Positions 1-7,071 are shown, counted from the first letter of the stretch. The stretch is 11,408 nt of DNA from an uncultured Bryobacterales bacterium (GCA_937859895.1 CALMAV010000271.1:1030-12437), one strand, 5' to 3'. The notes: generated from the letters alone by a model not told the origin. Numbers and translations: made by a program.

Positions 1-1
1 T

Positions 2-2377
2 TATGAGGGATACCGGCGCGGGGCACAGCAGCTCCAGTTCGGAAACATTCCCACGCTGCGTATGCGCAACGGGGACTTCGGAGAGACTGCCACCATTTAC
101 GATCCCAACAGCACCAGAGCCGTTGGTAACCGGTTCGTTCGTACGCCATTTGCGAACAATCAAATTCCGGTAAACCGCTGGGATCCAATCGCCGCCAAGA
201 TGATCAACGCCTACCCAACGCCGACGAGCACGGCACGCCTAAATAATTACCTTTCTAACACCGTGCTCAATCAGAGGTGGAACCAAGGCGATGTGCGAGT
301 GGATCATCAGATCTCGCCTAAAGACAATTTCTTTGCGCGCTACTCCATTCAGAACACTGAAACAGTTGTCCCAAGCACTTACCCCGCGACGACGATTGCA
401 GGTATCTCCGGACCGGTGAACTTATCGGATGAATCCTCGTTCGCCGGCACCTCATTCCAACCGGCGCAGCACGCCGTAGCCAGTTATGCCCGTATCATCA
501 GCCCGACGCTCGTTAACGAACTGCGTGTCGGCTTCAATCGTTATCGTCTCGATTACACCGCAGATCAATTTGCTCCCGGAGCCCAATTAGGAAACAAGCT
601 CGGAGTACCAAACGCGAATGTTACGCCGCAGGAGCAGAATCTTCCTATCTTCTCGCCGGCAAACTATCTGGGGATTGGTCAAACGCGTTCACTTCCTATT
701 TTTCGACGTGAAAACACCTACCAGGTGGTCGATAATATCTCTTTCACCACCGGCAGGCACACGCTGAAGCGGGGCGCTGACTTCCGCCGCCGCCAACTCA
801 CCATTTACCAGACCAACCAGGGCAACGGACGCTTCAATTTTTCGCCTGCTCTGACTGATTCCCGCAATCCGGCCGGTACTGGAGGCGATTCGGCGGCCAG
901 CTTCCTTCTCGGCTATCCGACTTTAGAAGCTCACGATTATACGCAGAACTGGCCTGGCGAGCGCGGCTACGAACTGGGCGTCTATATGGCAGACGATTGG
1001 CGTATTACGGGCAAACTGACTCTCAATCTTGGCGTGCGTTGGGATTACTTCAGTCCCTATAATGAAGTGGCAAATCGCTGGGCCAATTTCAATCTCCAGA
1101 CCGCCAAAATCGACGTTGCTGGGCGCAATGGCGTAAGCTCAACTGCTGACGTTCGACCCTACTATCCAAACATCGGCCCGCGGTTTGGCTTTGCCTATCA
1201 GGCTGCCGAACACACGGTAGTGCGCGGCGGCTTCGGGCTCTTCTACAACCCCACCGGCAGTGAAGGCAACAGTCTGCGTCTCTTCCGCCAGTTGCCCTTT
1301 GGAACAACGACTTCTATTTCGCCAGGAGACATCTTTCCCGGACCGCGTGTTCAGGACGGATTCGCGCCGTTGCCACCTCTCAACCTGTCTTTCGCCGACA
1401 GTCCAAGCGGTGTTATGTTTGCGGTCGATCCGGCTTTCCGCCCGTCCTATGCAGAACAGTTTAACTTCGGATTGGAGCATGAAATCACTCCATTGGCGAT
1501 GGTCTTTGGAGCTGCAGCGGTCGGAAACTTGGGGCGGCATCTGTATAACACCTGGAACGCCAATCAAGCGGTACCAGGGGCAACAGCACTCAATACCCGG
1601 CGTCCCTATTTTGCCGTCAATCCGAATCTAAGCGACGTGAGTTATTTCAATACGACGGGGCTCAGCAGTTACTATGCGCTGCAAGTGAGCGTAAACAAAC
1701 GTTTCCGGCAAGGTGTTAGTGCATTGCTTGGCTACACCTGGTCGCATTCCATTGACGATGTGCCGCTCGAATTTGGTGGAGGAGCGGGTGGTCCGCAACC
1801 TCAGGATCCACGCTATTTGGGCCCGGAACGTGCGTCATCAAACTTCGACCTCCGTCAGCGGCTGACGGTCAGCTATGTTTGGGAACTGCCCTTCGGAAAA
1901 GGGCGCGCCATGCTCGATCATGGCGGAGCCAGCAACTTTATCTTTGGCGGTTGGCAGACGAACGGCATTCTCACCATTCAAAGCGGCTTACCGTTCACGC
2001 CCGTCCTGCAAACGTCCACAACCAACACGGGAACCGGTAGCCGGCCCAACGTAGTCAGCGCGACCTCTTATCCTAGAACGCTTCGTCGCTGGTATGATCC
2101 AACGGCCTTCGGTAATCCAGCCGCCTATACTTACGGCAATGCTGGCCGAAATATTCTGGTTGGACCAGGACGCTGGAATTGGGACATGTCAGCCTTCAAA
2201 GACTTTCCGATCCGGGAGCGAATGAAATTTCAATTTCGGGCTGAAGCCTTCAACATCTTTAACCACCCCCAATTTGGCTTACCGAATTCGACCATCGGGA
2301 ATGTGCAGGCTGGATCCATTACAAGCACGGTGGGTAACCCGCGCCAACTGCAAGGCGCATTGCGCTTTCAATTCTAA
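2..2377 (+). CDS. TonB-dependent receptor, Oar-like beta-barrel (5' truncated)
   Basis: Outer-membrane beta-barrel receptor that would import a large substrate (often carbohydrate- or peptide-derived) using TonB energy. The reading frame is open from base 2, so the ATG at 62 is internal: the preceding residues (starting YEGYRRG) already match the barrel-side sequence of acidobacterial Oar-type receptors. About 791 codons are visible. The usual signal peptide, carboxypeptidase-regulatory-like domain and plug must lie upstream of the window. Early motifs include RNGDFGE and the IYDPNSTR / IPVNRWDPIA stretch typical of this family. The rest alternates polar and aromatic beta strands, with a late motif FRAEAFNIFNHPQFG. 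The chain ends in RFQF; a terminal Phe is the expected barrel-assembly signal. The substrate cannot be read from the sequence. Family assignment is strong; exact function is unknown. Confidence 0.93.
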   Translation, partial: YEGYRRGAQQLQFGNIPTLRMRNGDFGETATIYDPNSTRAVGNRFVRTPFANNQIPVNRWDPIAAKMINAYPTPTSTARLNNYLSNTVLNQRWNQGDVRVDHQISPKDNFFARYSIQNTETVVPSTYPATTIAGISGPVNLSDESSFAGTSFQPAQHAVASYARIISPTLVNELRVGFNRYRLDYTADQFAPGAQLGNKLGVPNANVTPQEQNLPIFSPANYLGIGQTRSLPIFRRENTYQVVDNISFTTGRHTLKRGADFRRRQLTIYQTNQGNGRFNFSPALTDSRNPAGTGGDSAASFLLGYPTLEAHDYTQNWPGERGYELGVYMADDWRITGKLTLNLGVRWDYFSPYNEVANRWANFNLQTAKIDVAGRNGVSSTADVRPYYPNIGPRFGFAYQAAEHTVVRGGFGLFYNPTGSEGNSLRLFRQLPFGTTTSISPGDIFPGPRVQDGFAPLPPLNLSFADSPSGVMFAVDPAFRPSYAEQFNFGLEHEITPLAMVFGAAAVGNLGRHLYNTWNANQAVPGATALNTRRPYFAVNPNLSDVSYFNTTGLSSYYALQVSVNKRFRQGVSALLGYTWSHSIDDVPLEFGGGAGGPQPQDPRYLGPERASSNFDLRQRLTVSYVWELPFGKGRAMLDHGGASNFIFGGWQTNGILTIQSGLPFTPVLQTSTTNTGTGSRPNVVSATSYPRTLRRWYDPTAFGNPAAYTYGNAGRNILVGPGRWNWDMSAFKDFPIRERMKFQFRAEAFNIFNHPQFGLPNSTIGNVQAGSITSTVGNPRQLQGALRFQF

Positions 2378-2379
2378 GT

Positions 2380-2400
2380 AGCTTGATAATGCGACAAGCT
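2380..2400 (+). terminator. Weak hairpin after the receptor gene
   Basis: AGCTTG (2380-2385) and CAAGCT (2395-2400) form a perfect 6-bp stem with a 9-nt loop just after the receptor stop codon. There is no T-tract, so intrinsic termination is only a possibility. Confidence 0.25.
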
Positions 2401-2441
2401 CCCTTGAACGAGGTAGAATTCAGCATAAGGGACGCGGATTG

Positions 2442-2627
2442 ATGGCCGCACTTGCTCAGAGACTAGACGCTCGCTTGCGCAAGCGGCGGCCTGAAACGGC
2501 TGCACAAGCACGGGAACGCATCGTTGAACTCATCGAACTGGCCGACGCCGATCTGCTTGATTTAGCCAGACCTCGCGTTATTGAGCAAGAAGTGCTCGAT
2601 TTGCTAGATGAGCCCCGGACCCGGTGA
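2442..2627 (+). CDS. Small antitoxin-like protein, orphan
   Basis: A 61-residue, strongly charged, probably all-helical protein. The ATG at 2442 is preferred to the TTG at 2439, because AAGGGA (2427-2432) lies 9 nt upstream of the ATG. The N-terminal third is basic (RLDARLRKRRPE), followed by an acidic amphipathic stretch (IVELIELADADLLDLA) and an ending EQEVLDLLDEP. From memory this pattern resembles small antitoxin-like proteins encoded immediately upstream of MazF/PemK-type toxins in acidobacteria and cyanobacteria; this is recognition by pattern, not by a search. A frame starting MSPGPGE at 2608 overlaps its 3' end by 20 nt, as expected for a coupled toxin, but stops after 24 codons. It could also be a small gene of unrelated function. 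Existence as a gene is fairly likely; the antitoxin role is tentative. Confidence 0.5.
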   Translation: MAALAQRLDARLRKRRPETAAQARERIVELIELADADLLDLARPRVIEQEVLDLLDEPRTR

Positions 2628-2682
2628 ACAGACCCTGGCTGAAGTTCGAAGCGCTCTAATATTTGCTCTCGATCTTAGCTAG
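2608..2682 (+). pseudogene. Possible remnant of a MazF/PemK-type toxin start
   Basis: An ATG at 2608, overlapping the end of the 61-residue antitoxin-like gene, opens a 24-codon frame ending at TAG 2680-2682. Its first residues, MSPGPGE, look like the N-terminus of PemK/MazF-family toxins in related genomes, where a W-x-A-D-L stretch normally follows. Here the similarity is lost at once (QTLAEVRS). The arrangement suggests that the toxin body was deleted, leaving the antitoxin. The match is only about seven residues, so it may be chance. Confidence 0.3.
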
Positions 2683-2703
2683 CTTCTCGACAAATCGGGG
2701 CGA

Positions 2704-4254
2704 TCAGTAATGCCCCTTAGGCAAAGCCTCCCGGACCTGCCTCGCCCGCTTCTGGATCTCTTCTCTTTTCTCAATCGGCATCTTTGTCACGTTCCGAACC
2801 TGCAAGGCCATGCGCTGATTCGCCGCCAGCTTGGTCTCGTGCTTAATCAGAAAATCCCAGTACAGCGTGGTGAACGGGCACGCGTCCTCACCCACTGCCT
2901 TATCCGGATCGTAGCGGCATCCCGAGCAGTAATTACTCATCCGATTGATGTATTTGCCCGTAGCGACATACGGCTTGGAAGCCATCATGCCGCCGTCCGC
3001 ATACTGCGACATGCCCAGTACGTTTGGAAGTTCAACCCACTCCACGGCGTCCCAGTAGATGGCCAGATACCACTTGTGGATCTCAATGGGCTTCACGCCG
3101 AACAGCAACGAGAACAAGCCGGTGACCATCAAGCGATGGATGTGATGCGCGTAGCCGTACTCGAGTGTCTGGCCCACGGCCTGCTTCAAGCAGTTCATGT
3201 CCGTGTCGCCAGTCCAATACAGGTCGGGCAAGTCCTCCTGAGCATCCAGTGCGTTCTCATAGAGGTACTGCGGCATGTGCAACCAGTAAACACCGCGGAT
3301 ATATTCGCGCCAGCCTAAAATCTGGCGTACATACCCTTCGACGGCCGACAATGGCGCTTGCCCCTTTTGATAAGCATCCTGTACCGCAATCAACACTCGG
3401 CGCGGGTTCAGCATCTTCAAATTCATCAACGCAGACAATCGCGAGTGATATAGGAATGGCTGGTCGGTCCACATGGCGTCCTGGTAGTCGCCGAAGTCTG
3501 CTAACCGATTCGCTACAAAGTCATCTGACGCACGCGCTGCGTCTTTCGAAGTAACAGGAAAATTGAAGTGCTTCAGCGAACCAGGATGCCTGGGGAAGCG
3601 GCTCTCGACCATGTCGAGCACGCTGCGTGTTATCTCGTCAGGTGGAAAACTCAGTGGCGCGGCCATTAGAAGCCCCGGCCCTGCTTTACCGAAGCTCTTG
3701 CGGTTGTCGGCATCGTAGTTCCACTGCCCGCCTTCCGGCTCCTTGTGCTCCATCAGGAAGCCGGATCTCTTCCGCATCTCGCGATAGAAGAACTCCATAC
3801 GTAGCGGTGAATGCCCCTTCGCCCACTTGGCAAAGTCCGCACGGGAGCAGAAAAAGTGCCGGTCAGGCCGAATCTCCAGAGGAATGTTGACGTCCTGGGC
3901 CAGCCCTTTCAGCATCTCCTGAACCCGGTACTCGCCCGGTTCAACCACGACGATTTTGGCTGGCTTGAACTTCGCGATTGCATTCCGCAGCTCCGGTTCA
4001 AACTGACCCTGATTATCCGGTGCGTCTAGTGTCCGGTACTCAATGGGCACCCCCTTCTGACGGAGTTCTTCGGCAAAGTGCCTCATCGAAGCGAGGAAGA
4101 GCGCGATGCGTACTTTGTGAGAGAAGACATGGGTAGACTCGCCCTGCACTTCGGCCATCCAGATAAGATCTTGTATTGGATCGAAGCCGTCAAAAGCTGC
4201 CGACTCACGGTCGAGCTGGTCGCCAAGGATGATCGTCAAGTCACGTATAGGCAC
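2704..4254 (-). CDS. Iron-sulfur bacterial photolyase/cryptochrome (PhrB-type, DPRP family)
   Basis: A 516-residue flavoprotein of the FeS-BCP group (deoxyribodipyrimidine photolyase-related, Pfam DPRP). Characterised members such as Agrobacterium PhrB repair (6-4) photoproducts with light, using FAD, a lumazine antenna and a [4Fe-4S] cluster. The N-terminus (LTIILGDQL) starts the antenna-binding Rossmann domain; the C-terminal half is the helical FAD domain. Four cysteines, C355, C443, C446 and C459, have the same spacing as the PhrB cluster ligands (350, 438, 441, 454). H370-H371 in YAHHIHRL correspond to the PhrB active-site histidines 365-366. The length is close to the 507 of PhrB. The start is GTG at 4252-4254: an in-frame TGA lies 13 codons upstream and there is no better start, though no clear Shine-Dalgarno is seen. 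It is transcribed away from a PEP-CTERM gene only 44 nt distant. Assignment to the family is very secure; lesion specificity is inferred. Confidence 0.95.
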   Translation of the reverse strand: MPIRDLTIILGDQLDRESAAFDGFDPIQDLIWMAEVQGESTHVFSHKVRIALFLASMRHFAEELRQKGVPIEYRTLDAPDNQGQFEPELRNAIAKFKPAKIVVVEPGEYRVQEMLKGLAQDVNIPLEIRPDRHFFCSRADFAKWAKGHSPLRMEFFYREMRKRSGFLMEHKEPEGGQWNYDADNRKSFGKAGPGLLMAAPLSFPPDEITRSVLDMVESRFPRHPGSLKHFNFPVTSKDAARASDDFVANRLADFGDYQDAMWTDQPFLYHSRLSALMNLKMLNPRRVLIAVQDAYQKGQAPLSAVEGYVRQILGWREYIRGVYWLHMPQYLYENALDAQEDLPDLYWTGDTDMNCLKQAVGQTLEYGYAHHIHRLMVTGLFSLLFGVKPIEIHKWYLAIYWDAVEWVELPNVLGMSQYADGGMMASKPYVATGKYINRMSNYCSGCRYDPDKAVGEDACPFTTLYWDFLIKHETKLAANQRMALQVRNVTKMPIEKREEIQKRARQVREALPKGHY

Positions 4255-4277
4255 TACGTTGTTAAGACGATTTCACC

Positions 4278-4290
4278 AGGAAGGGAGAAG
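4278..4290 (+). promoter_or_regulatory. Ribosome-binding site supporting a TTG start
   Basis: The purine-rich run AGGAAGGGAGAAG ends 8 nt before TTG 4299 and is the strongest Shine-Dalgarno-like sequence in this area. It decides the non-ATG start of the PEP-CTERM gene, whose signal peptide would otherwise be cut off. Confidence 0.6.
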
Positions 4291-4298
4291 CAGAAGAT

Positions 4299-4961
4299 TT
4301 GCCGCAACTGTCCGAACGTTTATCATGGACAGACACGAGGTCCACTTTGCGCTACTGCTTACCGATTTGCTTTCTAACAGCGGCAATGACATGCCTGCCT
4401 GCCCTCTCCGCTACTCTTTATAACGAGGCGATATCAGGAGATCTATCCAACAATGGACTCGCCCCTACTGCCCTCACTGTAGGCGAAGGTTCCAACCAGG
4501 TATTCGGAACGACTGGAAATCACGGTAGTGGGCTTGATCGTGACTACTTCACCATCAACGTACCTACGGGTTATCAGATTGGCCAACTTGTCGAACTGGC
4601 CGGAACACAGGTTGGAGCCAACGTGTCATTCATCGGATTAGAGGCCGGTCCTCAAGTAACGGTCCCGCCGAATGCACAGTCTGCCGCTGGACTGCTTGGC
4701 TGGGATCACTATTCACCGGGAACCTCTGACATCGACCTTCTTAGCGGAATCAGCATCCCCAGCAATGGCTCTAGCGGCTTTTCTGCTCTCCCTAGCGGTC
4801 AGTACTCCTTCTGGATACAGGACTTTAATTCTGGAACTTTCGCCTACGCCTTTGATATTCGTCTTACACCAACTCCTGAACCGGGCACCTACGCAACATC
4901 ACTGGTGGTACTCATGGTTCTGGGCGTAGTTACGCGTAAGCGTTCGCGCTTAAATAAGTAA
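4299..4961 (+). CDS. PEP-CTERM sorting-domain exported protein
   Basis: A 220-residue secreted protein expected to be processed and sorted at the envelope by an exosortase. The TTG start is chosen because of the purine-rich ribosome-binding site just upstream and because it yields a complete signal peptide: basic N-region with Arg14 and Arg18, a hydrophobic core at about residues 20-36, and a likely cleavage after ALSA (residue 38). The mature part is Ser/Gly/Asn-rich and probably all beta. Its segment SGDLSNNGLAPTALTVG followed by DRDYFTINVPTGY resembles PPC-like beta-sandwich domains of other PEP-CTERM proteins. The C-terminus carries P193-E194-P195-G-T, a hydrophobic helix at 198-211 and the basic tail RKRSR. 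No exosortase is in the window. The biological role is unknown. It starts 44 nt from the divergent photolyase gene and converges with a second PEP-CTERM gene. Confidence 0.85.
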   Translation: MPQLSERLSWTDTRSTLRYCLPICFLTAAMTCLPALSATLYNEAISGDLSNNGLAPTALTVGEGSNQVFGTTGNHGSGLDRDYFTINVPTGYQIGQLVELAGTQVGANVSFIGLEAGPQVTVPPNAQSAAGLLGWDHYSPGTSDIDLLSGISIPSNGSSGFSALPSGQYSFWIQDFNSGTFAYAFDIRLTPTPEPGTYATSLVVLMVLGVVTRKRSRLNK

Positions 4962-5000
4962 GATTCCAGCCATCGCGATAATCCAGCTTGTGTGCGAAAC

Positions 5001-5029
5001 AACCTGGGCTGCCCAAGGCCGCCCAGGTT
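5001..5029. terminator. Bidirectional hairpin terminator between convergent genes
   Basis: AACCTGGGC (5001-5009) and GCCCAGGTT (5021-5029) are perfect 9-bp inverted repeats with an 11-nt loop, lying midway between the two convergent PEP-CTERM stop codons. T-runs are short on both sides (GTTTC on the minus strand, GCGTTT further out on the plus strand). Termination is therefore inferred mainly from the stem and the position. Confidence 0.6.
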
Positions 5030-5038
5030 GACGCGCGT

Positions 5039-5707
5039 TTACTTGACGATCTTACGACGGCGTTGTAGCAGGCCAACTCCCAAAAGGCCGATAGCTCCAA
5101 CCAGTGACATCGTGCCGGGTTCAGGCGTGGCATTTGTGACAGGAACGTCCGAGTTGTTTGGAGCGAAATCGGAAATTGCGCCGTTGCCGCTCGCGCCGTC
5201 CCGTGGCCAGAGGTTAACCATATAGTTCGAAGGAGCCAGCAATCCAAGTGAAGGTAGCGCACTCAGGGGAACAATTCCGCTTACCGTCGAGCCAGATACA
5301 GTGATGTTGCTGATCGGCGTTACTGTATTGTTCACGGTATCGCGTACGGAGCTTGTGCCTGATGGATTGATGACAAACACCGAATCAAATGTCACTCCGG
5401 GAGCAATTGTTGGGAATCCAACCGTGCCCATTCCGCGATCAATGCACCAAACATACAGAGCCGTCGGCGTTGTGCCGATTGGGCCGTTTAGAGTGCTGGT
5501 GAACAAGAAGCTGGGCCCGGTATAGAGCACCTCTGCGCTCAAGACATCCAAGTCTCCGTTATGCGGACCGGTATAAGAGGGCAGAAAATCACCAGTTGGG
5601 TCAGATATCTGAGCCGCTTGCATCTGAGATGCGCCCAAACTAAGTATTATCCCGGCTCCGAGCAGAGATGCTCGAACGTGATTGCTGAAAGAAAAAGTAA
5701 AGCTCAT
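5039..5707 (-). CDS. PEP-CTERM sorting-domain exported protein
   Basis: A 222-residue exported protein. The ATG at 5705-5707 is supported by GAGGA 7 nt upstream and by a signal peptide that starts right after it: hydrophobic core LLGAGIILSLG at about residues 15-25 and probable cleavage after MQAA (about 32). The mature part is rich in Ser, Thr, Asn, Gly and Pro with few charges, and contains a single Cys (C88) in YVWCIDRG. It is probably beta-rich and has no catalytic motif that I recognise. The C-terminus has the sorting signal P195-E196-P197-G-T, a hydrophobic helix at about 201-214 and the basic tail QRRRKIVK. The PEPGT form and tail match the neighbouring convergent protein, so both probably depend on the same exosortase, although the mature domains look unrelated. 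The function is unknown. Confidence 0.87.
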   Translation of the reverse strand: MSFTFSFSNHVRASLLGAGIILSLGASQMQAAQISDPTGDFLPSYTGPHNGDLDVLSAEVLYTGPSFLFTSTLNGPIGTTPTALYVWCIDRGMGTVGFPTIAPGVTFDSVFVINPSGTSSVRDTVNNTVTPISNITVSGSTVSGIVPLSALPSLGLLAPSNYMVNLWPRDGASGNGAISDFAPNNSDVPVTNATPEPGTMSLVGAIGLLGVGLLQRRRKIVK

Positions 5708-5721
5708 ACGTTGTCCTCATC

Positions 5722-5751
5722 ACCAGGGCGCAGCTTGTAAGCCTGCCTGGT
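5722..5751. promoter_or_regulatory. Inverted repeat in the divergent PEP-CTERM/scpA spacer
   Basis: ACCAGG (5722-5727) and CCTGGT (5746-5751) are perfect inverted repeats flanking an inner GCTT-GT-AAGC dyad (5733-5742) with nearly the same centre. It fills most of the 62-nt spacer between the two divergent starts, so it could be an operator or a 5' leader hairpin. No clear promoter hexamers were found around it. Confidence 0.3.
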
Positions 5752-5769
5752 CTCTCTGGCCCTTTTCAG

Positions 5770-6621
5770 GTGCCTACACGTAAGCATACGAGTTACCGTT
5801 TCCGGCTTCCGTTTCCCATGTTATGTTTGGGCAAAGAAGTGACCTCGCCGCTTAACTTTCACTTGGAGCAGTACGAGGGTCCGCTCGATCTTCTTCTTGA
5901 CTTGATTCGTAAGCAGAAGATCAACATCTACGATATCCCTATTGCACAAATCACGGCTCAGTATCTCGATTACATGCAACGCGCTGTTGCGCTGGATATC
6001 GAGCTTAGCTCTGACTTTGTGTACATGTCAGCCACGCTGATCCACATCAAGAGCAGGCTGCTGCTGCCGCGTGATCCTGAACTGGACCGGATTGCTCCTG
6101 AGGAAGATCCTCGACAGGAGTTGGTTGAGCGCCTGATTGAGCACGAACGCTTCAAAAATGCCGCTGAAATGCTGCAGCAGAAACGTCTGGTCGAGGAGGC
6201 AGTCTGGTCGAATCCGCAGATAGCGGAGTTCCTCACGGACGAGCCGCCTGGGTTAACGGTAACTATCTTCGATTTGGTGAAGACGCTGGGCAGCATCTTA
6301 GAACGGGCAAAGAACCGCCCGGTTTATGAGGTTGGAAAAGAAGCGGTCAGCATACCTGACATGATTCGCTTCTTGTGTGACCAGTTGCAGCACCGCCGCC
6401 AAGGTCTTGAAGGTCTATCAGCGACAGAATTGTTTGATCGGCAGGGCAGTCGTCGCGCCATGATCTGTTTATTCCTCGCCATTCTGGAGTTAGTCAAGCG
6501 GCATGGCGTTGAGTTAGTCCAGGGAGAAGCGTTCGGCGACATTACCCTTCGGCGTGGGTCGGAGTTCTCTGCACTCGAAGATACGGCAGACCTGGCGACC
6601 GTCGAGCAGGAATATCAGTAG
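5770..6621 (+). CDS. scpA: Segregation and condensation protein A (kleisin ScpA)
   Basis: Kleisin subunit of the SMC-ScpA-ScpB condensin, which bridges the SMC heads and compacts and segregates the chromosome. The diagnostic N-terminal motif FHLEQYEGPLDLLLDLIRK lies at about residues 30-48 of the longest frame and continues into INIYDIPIAQITAQYLDY, the helices that bind the SMC neck. An acidic linker follows. The C-terminal winged helix (about 210-262, ending VELVQGEAFGDITLRR) contacts the SMC cap. The start is uncertain: GTG 5770 gives 283 residues, whereas ATG 5818 or GTG 5839 give a length closer to the usual 250-260, and GTG 5839 starts just before the conserved region. None has a good Shine-Dalgarno. 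The usual partner scpB is not next to it; a BlaI-type regulator follows after 60 nt. Confidence 0.93.
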   Translation: MPTRKHTSYRFRLPFPMLCLGKEVTSPLNFHLEQYEGPLDLLLDLIRKQKINIYDIPIAQITAQYLDYMQRAVALDIELSSDFVYMSATLIHIKSRLLLPRDPELDRIAPEEDPRQELVERLIEHERFKNAAEMLQQKRLVEEAVWSNPQIAEFLTDEPPGLTVTIFDLVKTLGSILERAKNRPVYEVGKEAVSIPDMIRFLCDQLQHRRQGLEGLSATELFDRQGSRRAMICLFLAILELVKRHGVELVQGEAFGDITLRRGSEFSALEDTADLATVEQEYQ

Positions 6622-6646
6622 CTTCTCACTCCGAATTAAAGAGCTA

Positions 6647-6675
6647 TTGACAAGCCTGAAGCACGGTGCTAGTTT
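6647..6675 (+). promoter_or_regulatory. Promoter of the blaI-like/M56 operon, possibly leaderless
   Basis: A perfect -35 TTGACA (6647-6652) and a weaker -10 TAGTTT (6670-6675) are separated by 17 nt. The expected transcription start is at about 6682, which is the A of the blaI-like ATG. No Shine-Dalgarno precedes that ATG, so the message is predicted to be leaderless. Confidence 0.55.
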
Positions 6676-6690
6676 TCTAGCATGGTGCTA
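6661..6690. promoter_or_regulatory. BlaI/MecI-type operator overlapping -10 and start codon
   Basis: The perfect dyad TGCTAG-TTTT-CTAGCA (6667-6682) has 6-bp arms and a 4-nt centre. This is the same 16-bp geometry as the staphylococcal mec operator TACTAC-ATAT-GTAGTA. Around it, GCACGGTGCTA (6661-6671) and GCATGGTGCTA (6680-6690) form a direct repeat with one mismatch. A bound repressor would cover the -10 element and the initiation codon. Autoregulation by the adjacent BlaI-like protein is inferred. Confidence 0.6.
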
Positions 6691-7071
6691 ACAGCACAGC
6701 ACAAGCTGAGCCGGCGCGAACGCCAGATTATGGACGTTCTATACCGCATGGGTCGAGCAACCGCGGCTGAAATTCTCGAAGCTATTCCCGAACCTCCAGG
6801 GTACTCCGCTGTCCGGGCTATGTTACGGACTCTGGAAGAGAAAAAGCACATTCGGCACGAGGAGAAGGATCTACGGTACGTTTTCATGCCGGTAGTCTCG
6901 CGTGAAAAGGCTCGCCGGTCTGCATTAAGCCACCTGCTAGAAACGTTCTTCGAAGGGTCACCTGAACAAGCAGTAGCAACGCTGCTGGATGTTTCGGCGC
7001 GGGATCTGTCGGACGAAGAACTCGATCGCATGGCACGGCTGATTGAGGACGCACGGAAGGATGGCCGATGA
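6682..7071 (+). CDS. BlaI/MecI-family transcriptional repressor
   Basis: A 129-residue DNA-binding repressor of the Penicillinase_R family (PF03965). The winged helix-turn-helix covers about residues 8-75 (LSRRERQIMDVLYRMG, then SAVRAMLRTLEEKKHI as recognition helix, and a wing ending RYVFMPVVS). The C-terminal helices (about 76-129, with LLETFFEGSPEQAVATLL) form the dimerisation and protease-sensitive part. In staphylococci such repressors are inactivated after a BlaR1/MecR1 sensor is activated. The M56 peptidase gene downstream starts inside this gene's stop codon (ATGA overlap), so the two are translationally coupled and probably form a sensor-repressor pair. ATG 6682 is the natural start, and a promoter and palindromic operator sit right on it. 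No beta-lactamase or PBP gene is nearby, so the regulated genes may be only this operon or lie elsewhere. Confidence 0.93.
   Translation: MVLTAQHKLSRRERQIMDVLYRMGRATAAEILEAIPEPPGYSAVRAMLRTLEEKKHIRHEEKDLRYVFMPVVSREKARRSALSHLLETFFEGSPEQAVATLLDVSARDLSDEELDRMARLIEDARKDGR

Noticed and set aside
1139..1567. 142-codon minus-strand frame inside the receptor gene
   Set aside because: Antisense to conserved beta-barrel sequence, no domain or initiation signal; a chance open frame.
2710..3318. 202-codon plus-strand frame opposite the photolyase gene
   Set aside because: It lies wholly antisense to a strongly conserved gene, has no ribosome-binding site or recognisable domain, and its His/Arg/Leu-rich composition is typical of a mirror frame in GC-rich DNA.
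5970..6296. Serine-rich 108-codon minus-strand frame inside scpA
   Set aside because: Serine and arginine runs arise from the complement of Leu, Glu and Ala codons in scpA; no support as a gene.
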